From positions 1-39,670 of the forward strand of contig CALJEI010000009.1 of NCBI GenBank assembly GCA_938074605.1: a stretch of DNA of 39,670 nucleotides, written 5' to 3'. A program made the position numbers and the translations under genes. The notes beneath the pieces are model-generated. The model did not search any database. It was not told where the DNA came from and saw nothing but the letters and a program-made list of their open reading frames with translations. Positions 1-7,063 of this stretch are shown here, piece after piece (within the stretch, counting starts at the first letter, position 1; each line of letters begins with the position of its first letter). The stretch comes from an uncultured Ignisphaera sp. (GTDB lineage: Archaea > Thermoproteota > Thermoprotei_A > Sulfolobales > Ignisphaeraceae).

Positions 1-470
1 TCTATCTGTACTGGTCCAAGGCTGTAGTAAACCTCTATATCGCTTTTATCGTCTCCATTTAAGTCGAGCTCTTCAGATGTTGGAAATTTACCAAAGCCTG
101 TATCTACTCGTCTATATGCTCCTTTAACAGGTATTGTTCCAGTGTTTTTGACATTGACATCAGAAACTTTGCAGTAGTAGCTCGGATAAGCATTTTCCAC
201 TTCTATGATTAGATCTTTATCGTTGTCACCACTTGGATTTCCATTATCCTCATCTTTAAGGTCATCGAAATATGCAGTACAGCTAGCTACCCAAGGCTTA
301 CCATACTCATCGCCCTCAAATGTTCTCGGTTTACCTGTGAACTTTACATCTACGTCTCCTGTTTTTACTGTTGCATGTATTTTTAGTGTATCATACCACA
401 TAGCTACAGCTGAAAACACTAGAGCTAGCACGATGATAGGAACAAAAAGCATTATTATCCCTCTACCCAC
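1..470 (-). CDS. TasA/bundling-pilin-like surface protein, copy 1 (3' end outside window)
   Basis: Partial gene; about 156 codons are visible and the C-terminus lies beyond base 1. I place the start at a GTG (468-470) because GAGGTG lies 7 nt upstream; an internal ATG follows seven codons later. The product begins with a short basic stretch and one hydrophobic segment, then W-Y-D-T-L-K-I-H and T-V-K-T-G-D-V-D-V. That is the layout of TasA/camelysin-type fibre subunits and of archaeal bundling pilins (AbpA): a signal segment followed by a secreted beta-sandwich. Two cysteines about 40 residues apart could form a disulfide. An Asp/Asn-rich loop (D-D-L-K-D-E-D-N-G-N) could bind calcium. It lies 66 bp downstream of its paralogue and is probably co-transcribed with it. 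The family call is by motif only; a generic secreted beta protein is the alternative. Confidence 0.6.
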   Translation of the reverse strand, partial: MGRGIIMLFVPIIVLALVFSAVAMWYDTLKIHATVKTGDVDVKFTGKPRTFEGDEYGKPWVASCTAYFDDLKDEDNGNPSGDNDKDLIIEVENAYPSYYCKVSDVNVKNTGTIPVKGAYRRVDTGFGKFPTSEELDLNGDDKSDIEVYYSLGPVQI

Positions 471-536
471 TTTACCACACCTCTAATAGAGCTATCCTTT
501 TTATTTTATCTATGCTGCTACTTTATTTTATCTATG

Positions 537-1127
537 CTACTCTGCTGGTGCTTCGTTCCACTGTATGAAGTAGAGATGTAGCTGAAGCACCAAGGTAGTG
601 TCTTCTGGCGAGTCTTGCAATACCTTTATTGTTATAGAGAATTCCTTGCTGTCATCAGGCTCTATCTGTACTGGTCCAAGGCTGTAGTAAACCTCTATAT
701 CGTTTTTCTCGTCTCCATCTAAGTCGAGCTCTTCAAATGCTGGAAATTTACCAAAGTCTGTATCTACTCGTCTATATGCTCCTTTAACAGGTATTGTTCC
801 AGTGTTTATTACCTTAAAGTATATAGTGCATGAATAGCCAGGATAAGCATTATCAATTTCTATGATTAGATCTCTATCGTCGTCACCACTTGGATTACTA
901 TTATCCTCATCTTCATGTTTATCGAGCTTTGCAGTACAGCTAGCTACCCAAGGCTTACCATACTCATCGCCTTCTTCAAACCGAATCTTATCAAACACTA
1001 CATCTACTTCTCCTGTCTTTATTTCTGCATGTATTTTTAGTGTATCATACCACATAGCTATAGCTGAAGCTAGTACTGCTAATGCTATAACTAGTGCGAG
1101 TATGGGTATTAGTATTCGGGTTTGCAT
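537..1127 (-). CDS. TasA/bundling-pilin-like surface protein, copy 2 (complete)
   Basis: 196-residue protein starting at ATG with GGGTGA 6 nt upstream. Residues 3-25 form one hydrophobic helix followed by M-W-Y-D-T-L-K-I-H and E-I-K-T-G-E-V-D-V. The rest is beta-rich and strongly acidic, with a D/N/E loop near residues 70-85 and two cysteines (V-A-S-C, Y-S-C-T). The segment T-G-T-I-P-V-K-G-A-Y resembles the strand typical of TasA-like folds, whose subunits polymerise by donor-strand exchange. Likely role, by inference: a secreted structural subunit of a cell-surface fibre or biofilm matrix. It is the upstream member of a tandem pair; the two share nearly identical 3' halves. No SipW-like signal peptidase or assembly factor is visible here. 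A TATA-like element lies near 1194-1204. Confidence 0.6.
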   Translation of the reverse strand: MQTRILIPILALVIALAVLASAIAMWYDTLKIHAEIKTGEVDVVFDKIRFEEGDEYGKPWVASCTAKLDKHEDEDNSNPSGDDDRDLIIEIDNAYPGYSCTIYFKVINTGTIPVKGAYRRVDTDFGKFPAFEELDLDGDEKNDIEVYYSLGPVQIEPDDSKEFSITIKVLQDSPEDTTLVLQLHLYFIQWNEAPAE

Positions 1128-1905
1128 TTAATTCACCCTGCCTCTACACATGGGCTATATTGGTAATACGCTTTTGCTGTAACTGCTTCAGTTGTTTATA
1201 TTTAGTTGTTGCAAATGTTTCTTTAGCGGCTATAGATGCTTACCCCATGGATTTATAGATTCTATTTCTATTCACTAAATGGCATCTATGTTAAGGCGTC
1301 TGTATTAAACTTGTGGATAGAAGTTTTATTGCTACTTTATGGATTTAATTAGGAGGAGGGGGCTGGTGTTAGATGTAAGGAGGTTCTAGATAGAATGCTG
1401 TGAAAAAGGTTCTAGGTCTAGTGTTGGAAAGACTTTAAACTCTTTATCTACATCTAAGCAATTAACCTATGAATATGGGTTGTAGAGAATGCTATAGAGC
1501 TAAATACTTCTAATATTAAAAGACATGGTAAAGAGGGGGCTATATAGATGGAATCTATAGCAAGCTTTTCTAATTTAAGAACTATTGGAAGATCTCTAAA
1601 GTATGGCAATCAATCTATGAATTATTGGGTTTAGCTAATCATAGGAGATGGTAAAGAGTATAAAATATCTCTATTAAGAGTTGAAGTAATGTGTAAAAAT
1701 TTAGCATCTATTTAAAACTCTACTTAAAATTAGCTATACTACTCTATAAATAAGAGAAAATAGCTATAGGGAGGCTTCTCCATAAATCTTTCCTCCATCC
1801 TAATTCTTGTATTGGTTTTAGACGATATATTCTATTTAGCTATAACACTCATTGGATTAGAAAACAATGTTTAGACTCTTTAATACAATATCTATTTTAG
1901 TTTAT
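1128..1905. other. Long non-coding stretch with gene decay
   Basis: About 780 bp without an intact gene. The right part of the pilin promoter lies at its left end (A+T-rich block near 1190-1206, read on the minus strand). A purine-rich run (AGGAGGAGGGGG, 1351-1362) precedes nothing that can be translated. A protein-like frame broken by in-frame stops occupies 1473-1715 and is listed separately. The remainder (1716-1905) shows nothing I can assign. Confidence 0.5.
1473..1715 (+). pseudogene. Decayed ORF, possibly LAGLIDADG-like
   Basis: One reading frame stays protein-like across this stretch but is interrupted by a TAG near 1546 and another near 1635, and ends at TAA 1713-1715. Readable pieces include N-T-S-N-I-K-R-H-G, then L-R-T-I-G-R-S-L-K-Y-G-N, then L-I-I-G-D-G-K-E-Y-K-I-S-L-L-R-V-E-V. 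A G-D-G followed by a hydrophobic beta strand and a helix is reminiscent of LAGLIDADG endonuclease cores, but no second motif is visible. The continuity of the frame across the stops argues for a recently inactivated gene rather than chance. No function is claimed. Confidence 0.3.
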
Positions 1906-2928
1906 TTATTGAAATACTGCCATAGGTTTTACGTAGCTTTTTCTACTTACACCACATATAATCTCTAGTGCTTCGTTAAGATTAATTCTATCGATAATTG
2001 TGTTAAGCTCATTTAATTTTTTAAGAAACTCTATAGCTTTTTGCATTGTGTATGGATTTATGTATGAGCCTATAATTTTAATCTCCTTTCTATATATTGT
2101 ATGAGGTTCTATTTCAACAGATTTACCTGGGGGTGCAACACCAAATAGAAGTATTTTTGCTTGTGGCGCTACTATATCAAATTTCAATATTTTTGATATT
2201 GCATCTATATTTCCAGTTGCATCAATAACTATATCAAAGCCTCTACCATTTGTTAACATTCTCGAGGCTTTCACCACATCATCCTTAGCTGGATCTACAA
2301 CTATATCAGCTCTAAGCTCAAGTGCTTTTTTAGCTCTCTGTGGCTGAATTTCAAATACAGCTATATCTGCTACTAAAATTCTTTTTAGAGTAGCTAGAAA
2401 GATTAGCCCTATTGGCCCAGCTCCAAATATAGCTATCTTTTCATCGCCTCTCAAAGGCTTTATAAGATCTATGCCATGTAGTATACAGGATAGTGGTTCT
2501 GCTAAAGCAGCTCTTTCAAACGGTATATCGCTAGATATTCTATATATTGCTTCAGCAGGAACTACAACTCTTTCAGCAAAGCCGCCAGGTCTAGTAACGC
2601 CTACACCCTCCCAATTTTCACAAAAATGTCTAGCACCAATTCTACAATAGTAGCACTTCCCACACGCAATATTAGGATCAACAACAACTTTATCGCCAAT
2701 AGCAACACCATCAACATTTCTACCAACATCGATAATAGTGCCAGAGAATTCATGGCCTGGTATAATAGGGTATCTAACTCTAGTCTCCCCACCCCTAAAA
2801 ATATGGATATCAGTACCACAAACACCACAAGCCTTAACACTAACAACAACCTCACCAACACCAGCCCTAGGCTCTTCAAACTCAGCTATAACAGCATCAT
2901 ATGGCTTACGAATAACAATAGCCTTCAT
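1906..2928 (-). CDS. Zinc-dependent medium-chain alcohol/polyol dehydrogenase
   Basis: About 340 residues of the MDR superfamily (threonine/sorbitol dehydrogenase-like), expected to oxidise a secondary alcohol or polyol with NAD(P)+. The catalytic zinc ligands are in C-G-V-C-G-T-D-I-H (first Cys) and G-H-E near residue 60. The structural zinc site is C-G-K-C-Y-Y-C followed by C seven residues later, near residues 90-105. The Rossmann motif F-G-A-G-P-I-G-L lies about halfway. I prefer the second ATG (M-K-A-I-V-I-R); an ATG three codons upstream (2937) is possible. A TTTAAA TATA box at about 2968-2976 gives a very short leader. Its neighbours act on amino sugars, so a sugar-alcohol or sugar-acid substrate is likely, but the true substrate cannot be read from the sequence. 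Confidence 0.88.
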   Translation of the reverse strand: MKAIVIRKPYDAVIAEFEEPRAGVGEVVVSVKACGVCGTDIHIFRGGETRVRYPIIPGHEFSGTIIDVGRNVDGVAIGDKVVVDPNIACGKCYYCRIGARHFCENWEGVGVTRPGGFAERVVVPAEAIYRISSDIPFERAALAEPLSCILHGIDLIKPLRGDEKIAIFGAGPIGLIFLATLKRILVADIAVFEIQPQRAKKALELRADIVVDPAKDDVVKASRMLTNGRGFDIVIDATGNIDAISKILKFDIVAPQAKILLFGVAPPGKSVEIEPHTIYRKEIKIIGSYINPYTMQKAIEFLKKLNELNTIIDRINLNEALEIICGVSRKSYVKPMAVFQ

Positions 2929-3319
2929 TTCACACAACCAGCCACAAACTATAGATCTATAGATTTTAAATCTTCTCCTCCTTAAAGCTAGGGCAAATAC
3001 ATTTCAAATTAAGCTACATCCCCTAAACCTCCAATTAGAGGACTAAAAACATATCTAAAATATTATTAAAGCATATTTGGGGGAAGGGGAGGCTATATAA
3101 ATCAGCTAAACAGCTTTCTAAAGACAGAAGGCTTAAGGTTGAATCCAAGTTAATCCTAAAAATACTTGCCTGGAGAACAAGCTTAAGGTGACAGTAGCCA
3201 ATGGAGGTAAGAAGCTTGAGTTTAGCAAGCTTTCTACACATATTGCATCAAGAATTTTTTATTTTATAAAAATTTATAAAAATAATTTTTGGATGAGCTA
3301 AATACTTATATCAATGTAG
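2929..3319. other. Intergenic region with promoter and a decayed fragment
   Basis: About 390 bp between two minus-strand genes. The left part carries the dehydrogenase promoter (TTTAAA near 2970). The centre, 3090-3260, holds protein-like plus-strand frames broken by a frameshift, listed separately. The right part (3255-3290) is a very A+T-rich tract that may act in termination of the SIS/TIM-barrel operon, which reads leftward. No intact gene is visible. Confidence 0.45.
3090..3260 (+). pseudogene. Small decayed coding fragment
   Basis: The plus-strand frame from 3090 reads R-L-Y-K-S-A-K-Q-L-S-K-D-R-R-L-K-V-E-S and ends at a TGA near 3197. An overlapping frame then reads V-T-V-A-N-G-G-K-K-L-E-F-S-K-L-S-T-H-I-A-S without an obvious start. 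The two halves look like one former gene split by a frameshift. I do not recognise the family. A minus-strand ORF over the same bases lacks a ribosome-binding site and has an unnatural composition, so I treat it as a shadow. Confidence 0.25.
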
Positions 3320-4225
3320 TTATAGACCATACTGTTTTATTTTGTTCTCTATAAAGCTTTTTGCCTGAATAACTTCCTCATCTAGCCTATCCCTTATATC
3401 CTGACCGCCAACATCTATTGCTATACATCCTCTAAAGCCATGTCTCTTTAATCCTATGAATATAGAGTCCCAGTCAATAGTTCCTTTTCCTGGTGCCCAA
3501 TGGAAATTGTCTCTACCATCATTATCAGATATATGTACGTAGAGAATTCTATCTCCTAGTTTCTCTATCGATAAAGGTATTAGTTCTTTAGCGGCATGGA
3601 GGTGTCCTGTATCTAGAACTGCTCCAAAGTTATCCTCACCCACTTCATCTATTAGTCTCAGCATTGCATCGCTATTACTTATAGTTTCACCTATTCTAGG
3701 TTCTATAACAAACTTTAGATTATATTCAGCTGCAATTCTACTACATCTCTTCATAGTATTGACAAGGGTATTCCAAAAGTTTCTCCAAGAGAAATCTCTT
3801 GGTATCTCAACACTATATCTTTCACCAAAGACTATAGCTCTACTATATGGCGATACACCAACAAATTTTATTGGTGGTGTAAATGTGTCTGTTTGTATAA
3901 GATTTGAGTTGAATTGAATGGCAAGTTCACATGCCCTTCTAAAATACTCTAAAGCTTTTTCACGAATACTACTATCCATAGAGACAAGATCTCTAAATAT
4001 TGCAGCAACATTAACTACCTTTACACCTCTATCAGCTATATACCTCTTTAGAGAATTTCTATGTTCTTCAAATTCCTTCAAATTCTCATAGCCTACAAAC
4101 TCAAGCTCTATATTGCTAAAACCAAGCCTAATAGCATCATCAACAACTCTATAGACATACTCCATAGGTGGTGGATAGCCATACTTTGTTATAGCATAGA
4201 GCCATGCTAAATTAACGGCAACCAT
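3320..4225 (-). CDS. Sugar-phosphate isomerase/epimerase (AP endonuclease family 2 TIM barrel)
   Basis: 301 residues with the xylose-isomerase-like TIM-barrel pattern. The metal ligands expected for this family are visible in order: Glu in F-V-I-E-P-R (near residue 168), Asp-Thr-Gly-His in V-L-D-T-G-H (near 202), His-x-x-Asp in V-H-I-S-D-N-D (near 233), and an acidic residue in A-I-D-V-G-G (near 270). Members isomerise or epimerise keto- and aldo-sugars or related acids using Mn2+ or Mg2+. The gene starts 10 bp after the stop of the SIS-domain gene and is surely in the same operon. With the divergent nagA and the dehydrogenase downstream, it suggests a sugar or amino-sugar degradation route. 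The precise substrate is unknown. Confidence 0.82.
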   Translation of the reverse strand: MVAVNLAWLYAITKYGYPPPMEYVYRVVDDAIRLGFSNIELEFVGYENLKEFEEHRNSLKRYIADRGVKVVNVAAIFRDLVSMDSSIREKALEYFRRACELAIQFNSNLIQTDTFTPPIKFVGVSPYSRAIVFGERYSVEIPRDFSWRNFWNTLVNTMKRCSRIAAEYNLKFVIEPRIGETISNSDAMLRLIDEVGEDNFGAVLDTGHLHAAKELIPLSIEKLGDRILYVHISDNDGRDNFHWAPGKGTIDWDSIFIGLKRHGFRGCIAIDVGGQDIRDRLDEEVIQAKSFIENKIKQYGL

Positions 4226-4235
4226 GGTTTTTACC

Positions 4236-4991
4236 CTATAGACTCTTTATTCTATATTTATACTTTTGAATCCACCGCCTATTATATTCATCGCCACCAG
4301 GGATATTTGCACTCATCCATACAGGTGGCTCTACACCCTCCTTTACGAGCTTTTCAATAGTTTTAGCAATAAGCATATTTAGTGTAAATGCCACTAGTAT
4401 TGTTGAGCTTGGAGCTACCTTTTGTGGAAAGCCCTCTATCTCAACAATGGCATCGCCAAACGGCATCTTACAGTCTATAACTATATCAGCAACCTCAAAT
4501 AGGTTCTTTTTACTTGGATGTCTAGCTGGGTGATCTAGTGGTATAGATTTTGAGAATTCAGGTGATGTAACTGCTATAACTATTGCTCCTCTTTTCTTAG
4601 CCTCTAGAGCAGCATCAATGGTACAGGAATTTATTCCATATGCTGTAGCAATTATAATTGGATCACCTTCCTTTACATCATAGTAGTCTAGTATGCGTGA
4701 ACAGTATTCAGGAATTCTTTCAATAATTGTTGATTTTATAGCGCCATGGTGAAGCATTATTCCAGGTTCAAATATGGGGTTTATAGGCACTAAACCTCCA
4801 GCTCTATAGAATAGCTCCTCCATAGCCATATGAGAATGGCCGCCAGAACCAAAAACATGTATAATCCTATCCTCCTTTATAGCCTTAGCTAGTATATCAG
4901 CTGCACGTTCTATGCTGCTTCTCTCCTCCTCATAAATCCTTCTTAGAAGAACTACAATATTCTCATAGTATCTATCTATACTATCCTTCAT
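4236..4991 (-). CDS. SIS-domain sugar isomerase family protein (UPF0309-like)
   Basis: 251 residues with a single SIS (sugar isomerase) domain. Residues 45-60 hold the phospho-sugar loop V-F-G-S-G-G-H-S-H-M-A, and a second Ser/Thr-rich turn occurs at A-V-T-S-P-E-F near residue 145. The C-terminal G-F-P-Q-K-V-A-P-S-S-T motif is typical of the UPF0309 family. The ATG has GGGTGA 4 nt upstream, and a TTTTAAAG TATA-like box sits near 5030-5040. Members bind phosphorylated amino sugars and often neighbour nagA, which is the divergent gene here. It could supply the glucosamine-6-phosphate deaminase/isomerase step, since no NagB is visible, but binding without catalysis is also possible. Confidence 0.8.
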   Translation of the reverse strand: MKDSIDRYYENIVVLLRRIYEEERSSIERAADILAKAIKEDRIIHVFGSGGHSHMAMEELFYRAGGLVPINPIFEPGIMLHHGAIKSTIIERIPEYCSRILDYYDVKEGDPIIIATAYGINSCTIDAALEAKKRGAIVIAVTSPEFSKSIPLDHPARHPSKKNLFEVADIVIDCKMPFGDAIVEIEGFPQKVAPSSTILVAFTLNMLIAKTIEKLVKEGVEPPVWMSANIPGGDEYNRRWIQKYKYRIKSL

Positions 4992-5176
4992 TTTTCACCC
5001 AAGTTATTCCAGCCAATATACTACTTTAAAACTTTATTACTTTAAAACACATTAGAAGTACCTCCAATTATGATCTAGTATTGTAATTAATGCTAATTCT
5101 ATTTAGTATTGATGTATTGATAAAAATTTATCTACTGGCTGTTGATACTTATGGTTAAAGCTTGGTGTTGTAAGAG
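4992..5176. promoter_or_regulatory. Divergent promoter region between SIS gene and nagA
   Basis: The 185-bp divergent spacer holds TATA-like boxes for both directions. On the minus strand TTTTAAAG near 5030-5040 serves the SIS/TIM-barrel operon. On the plus strand AAAAATTTAT near 5130-5141 lies about 40 bp before the nagA ATG. Shared placement suggests joint control of the two arms of the amino-sugar locus. I see no clear operator palindrome. Confidence 0.4.
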
Positions 5177-6367
5177 ATGGTGTGTATAGCTTTAGTTAAT
5201 TCTTTTGTTGTTACACCATATAGGGTGGTGAGAAATGGTGTGGTTGTTATAGATAGTGGGAAGGTAGTAGCTGTTGGTTCAGTTGATAATATAGCTATAC
5301 CTAGCCATTGTGAGAGAATTGATGTTGGTGGCAATATTGTGGCCCCAGGTTTTATAGATATTCATCTCCATGGTGGTGGAGGAGCTGATACAATGGATGG
5401 TATTTACGATGCTCTTAACACAATCTCTTCAACTCATGCTTCAGGGGGTTCTACAGCCATTTTACCATCAACTGTATCAGCTCCTCTAGAGGATATCGTT
5501 AGAGCTATTAATGCTGTTCGCAATGCTATGGCTAAAGGTGTTAGCGGTGCTAGGATTCTGGGCATTCATATAGAGGGGCCATATATTTCACTAGAGCAGA
5601 AGGGTGCTCACGACGAGAGATTCATAAGAGAGCCATCTAATGAAGAAATAGAGATGCTCCTCAAAAATATAGATGTTGTAAAGAGGGTGACAGCAGCTCC
5701 AGAGGTTAGAGGTTGTTTAAAGCTTGGAGAGCTGTTGAGCTCACAAGGCGTTTTAATGTCAATAGGACACTCAAATGCTGTTATGGATGAAGTTCTACAG
5801 GCTATTGAATTTGGATATAGGCATGTAACACACATATATTCCGCAACATCAATGACTAGAAGGATTAGAGCATATAGATATCCAGGTGTTGTAGAGGCCT
5901 CCTATCTAATAGATGATCTAACGGTAGAGGTTATTGCTGATGGAAAGCATTTGCCGCCCGCCCTAATAAGGCTTGTGTTAAAGAATAAAGGTTTAGATAA
6001 AGTTTGTATTGTTACAGATGCTATGAGAGCCGCAGGACTGCCGCCAGGAAGATATAGACTTGGTCCAATAGAGGCCATAGTTGATGAAGGAGTGGCATGG
6101 CTACCTGATAGAACAGCCTTTGCAGGTAGTGTTGCAAAAATGAACACCATGGTGAAATTTCTAGTAGATGAGGTAGGTTTAACAATACAAGATGCAATAA
6201 AGCTAGCCACAATAAATCCAGCTAAAATAATAGGAATAGACAGATATAAGGGCTCACTAACACCAGGAAAAGATGCAGATATAGTTATTATGGATAGAAA
6301 CCTTGAAGTTCTTCTAACAATAGTTGAGGGAAGAACTGTGTACAAATCAAAGGAATGGCAATACTAA
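5177..6367 (+). CDS. nagA: N-acetylglucosamine-6-phosphate deacetylase
   Basis: 396 residues of the amidohydrolase superfamily. NagA removes acetate from GlcNAc-6-phosphate to give glucosamine-6-phosphate. Visible landmarks: an N-terminal beta domain (1-55), the metal motif D-I-H-L-H-G-G-G-G near residues 61-69, H-I-E-G-P-Y-I-S near 130 (metal Glu), S-I-G-H-S-N-A near 195, H-I-Y-S-A-T-S near 218, and the catalytic Asp in C-I-V-T-D-A-M near 277. The C-terminal P-G-K-D-A-D-I-V-I-M-D is typical of the superfamily. Length fits the family (about 380-400). The ATG is preceded by GGTG about 11 nt upstream. It is transcribed away from the SIS isomerase, giving a compact GlcNAc utilisation locus. Confidence is high. 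Confidence 0.93.
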   Translation: MVCIALVNSFVVTPYRVVRNGVVVIDSGKVVAVGSVDNIAIPSHCERIDVGGNIVAPGFIDIHLHGGGGADTMDGIYDALNTISSTHASGGSTAILPSTVSAPLEDIVRAINAVRNAMAKGVSGARILGIHIEGPYISLEQKGAHDERFIREPSNEEIEMLLKNIDVVKRVTAAPEVRGCLKLGELLSSQGVLMSIGHSNAVMDEVLQAIEFGYRHVTHIYSATSMTRRIRAYRYPGVVEASYLIDDLTVEVIADGKHLPPALIRLVLKNKGLDKVCIVTDAMRAAGLPPGRYRLGPIEAIVDEGVAWLPDRTAFAGSVAKMNTMVKFLVDEVGLTIQDAIKLATINPAKIIGIDRYKGSLTPGKDADIVIMDRNLEVLLTIVEGRTVYKSKEWQY

Positions 6368-6460
6368 TACCCCTGTATTACATCAATACAAACTCAATTA
6401 TGGTATTTACATTAAATTAAATTATAACTATATTTAAACTGGAAAACTACAATGCCTCTA

Positions 6461-6515
6461 GAATGATGTGTTCGCTCCGTGCTGAACACCATGATGACGT
6501 CGGCCTGTTCTGATA
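6461..6515 (+). ncRNA. C/D box guide sRNA (2'-O-methylation guide) no. 1
   Basis: The full archaeal C/D architecture is present. C box ATGATGT is at 6463-6469 (one base off consensus), with a 12-nt guide, D' box CTGA at 6482-6485, a 5-nt spacer, a perfect C' box ATGATGA at 6491-6497, a second 12-nt guide and D box CTGA at 6510-6513. Twin 12-nt guides and a short D'-C' spacer match what L7Ae/Nop5/fibrillarin particles require. The D guide is complementary to AACAGGC plus further wobble pairs, a sequence conserved in 23S rRNA domain V near the peptidyl-transferase centre, so methylation there is inferred. The D' target was not recognised. It lies about 95 bp after nagA. Confidence 0.8.
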
Positions 6516-6586
6516 AATATGAAAGTATGGTTTGCTATGAATTAATTGAAATAGGCAAAAATTTGTTGTTAAATAACTAAGGTTGG

Positions 6587-7063
6587 CTAAGACTTTTTAT
6601 ATGTTGTAGAGAATTGTACAGATACTGGAATAGTGTCAAATAAGATTTTAGCTTTGATAACCCCCTCAATGGTTATAGTAAACTTACCTGCCCTAATTGC
6701 TGAAACTACTCCCCCTCCAACTTTTTCATATTCAAGAGTAATCTTCGTTGATTTATATATAGTTGAGTTTGCAGGAACCTTAGTGGGAGGTAGGGTTCCA
6801 GCCCCTACGTAATTATTATTTATGTAGATGGAGTATGAATCAATCCAGAATACTGGTGTATCATATTCTGTTGGATTAGTAAATTTAAGTTTGTAGGATA
6901 TGTCACAACTTGTTAGCCCAATCCTATCAATTGAAACATCTACTAATTCAATCTTAAGATTTTCAACAGCTCTTCTCTCTCTAATTATAGTATATCCTAA
7001 GAGGCCTAGAACTCCTACAATGACGACTATGATTATAGCTAAGAAAATCTTTCGCCTACTCAT
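6587..7063 (-). CDS. Membrane-anchored LEA-2/WHy-domain protein
   Basis: 158 residues. Residues 5-27 are one hydrophobic helix after a basic start (M-S-R-R-K), so the protein is probably anchored with its body outside the membrane. The rest is a beta-rich domain with the WHy/LEA-2 signature: conserved N-P-T-E-Y-D near residue 64, followed by an aromatic/hydrophobic strand (S-Y-S-I-Y-I-N) and a G-A-G-T-L-P-P turn. LEA-2 domains are linked to desiccation and stress tolerance in plants and occur widely in archaea, where their role is unclear. ATG preceded by GAGGTG. It stands alone, with no operon partner. Confidence 0.7.
   Translation of the reverse strand: MSRRKIFLAIIIVVIVGVLGLLGYTIIRERRAVENLKIELVDVSIDRIGLTSCDISYKLKFTNPTEYDTPVFWIDSYSIYINNNYVGAGTLPPTKVPANSTIYKSTKITLEYEKVGGGVVSAIRAGKFTITIEGVIKAKILFDTIPVSVQFSTTYKKS

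Noticed and set aside
2601-2985. Several overlapping plus- and minus-strand frames over the dehydrogenase gene
   Set aside because: They are low-complexity (Asn/Thr/Ser or Leu/Val runs) and lie in other phases of a confirmed gene: shadow frames.
5608-6345. Minus-strand frames across nagA
   Set aside because: nagA motifs are unambiguous and these frames show shadow composition.
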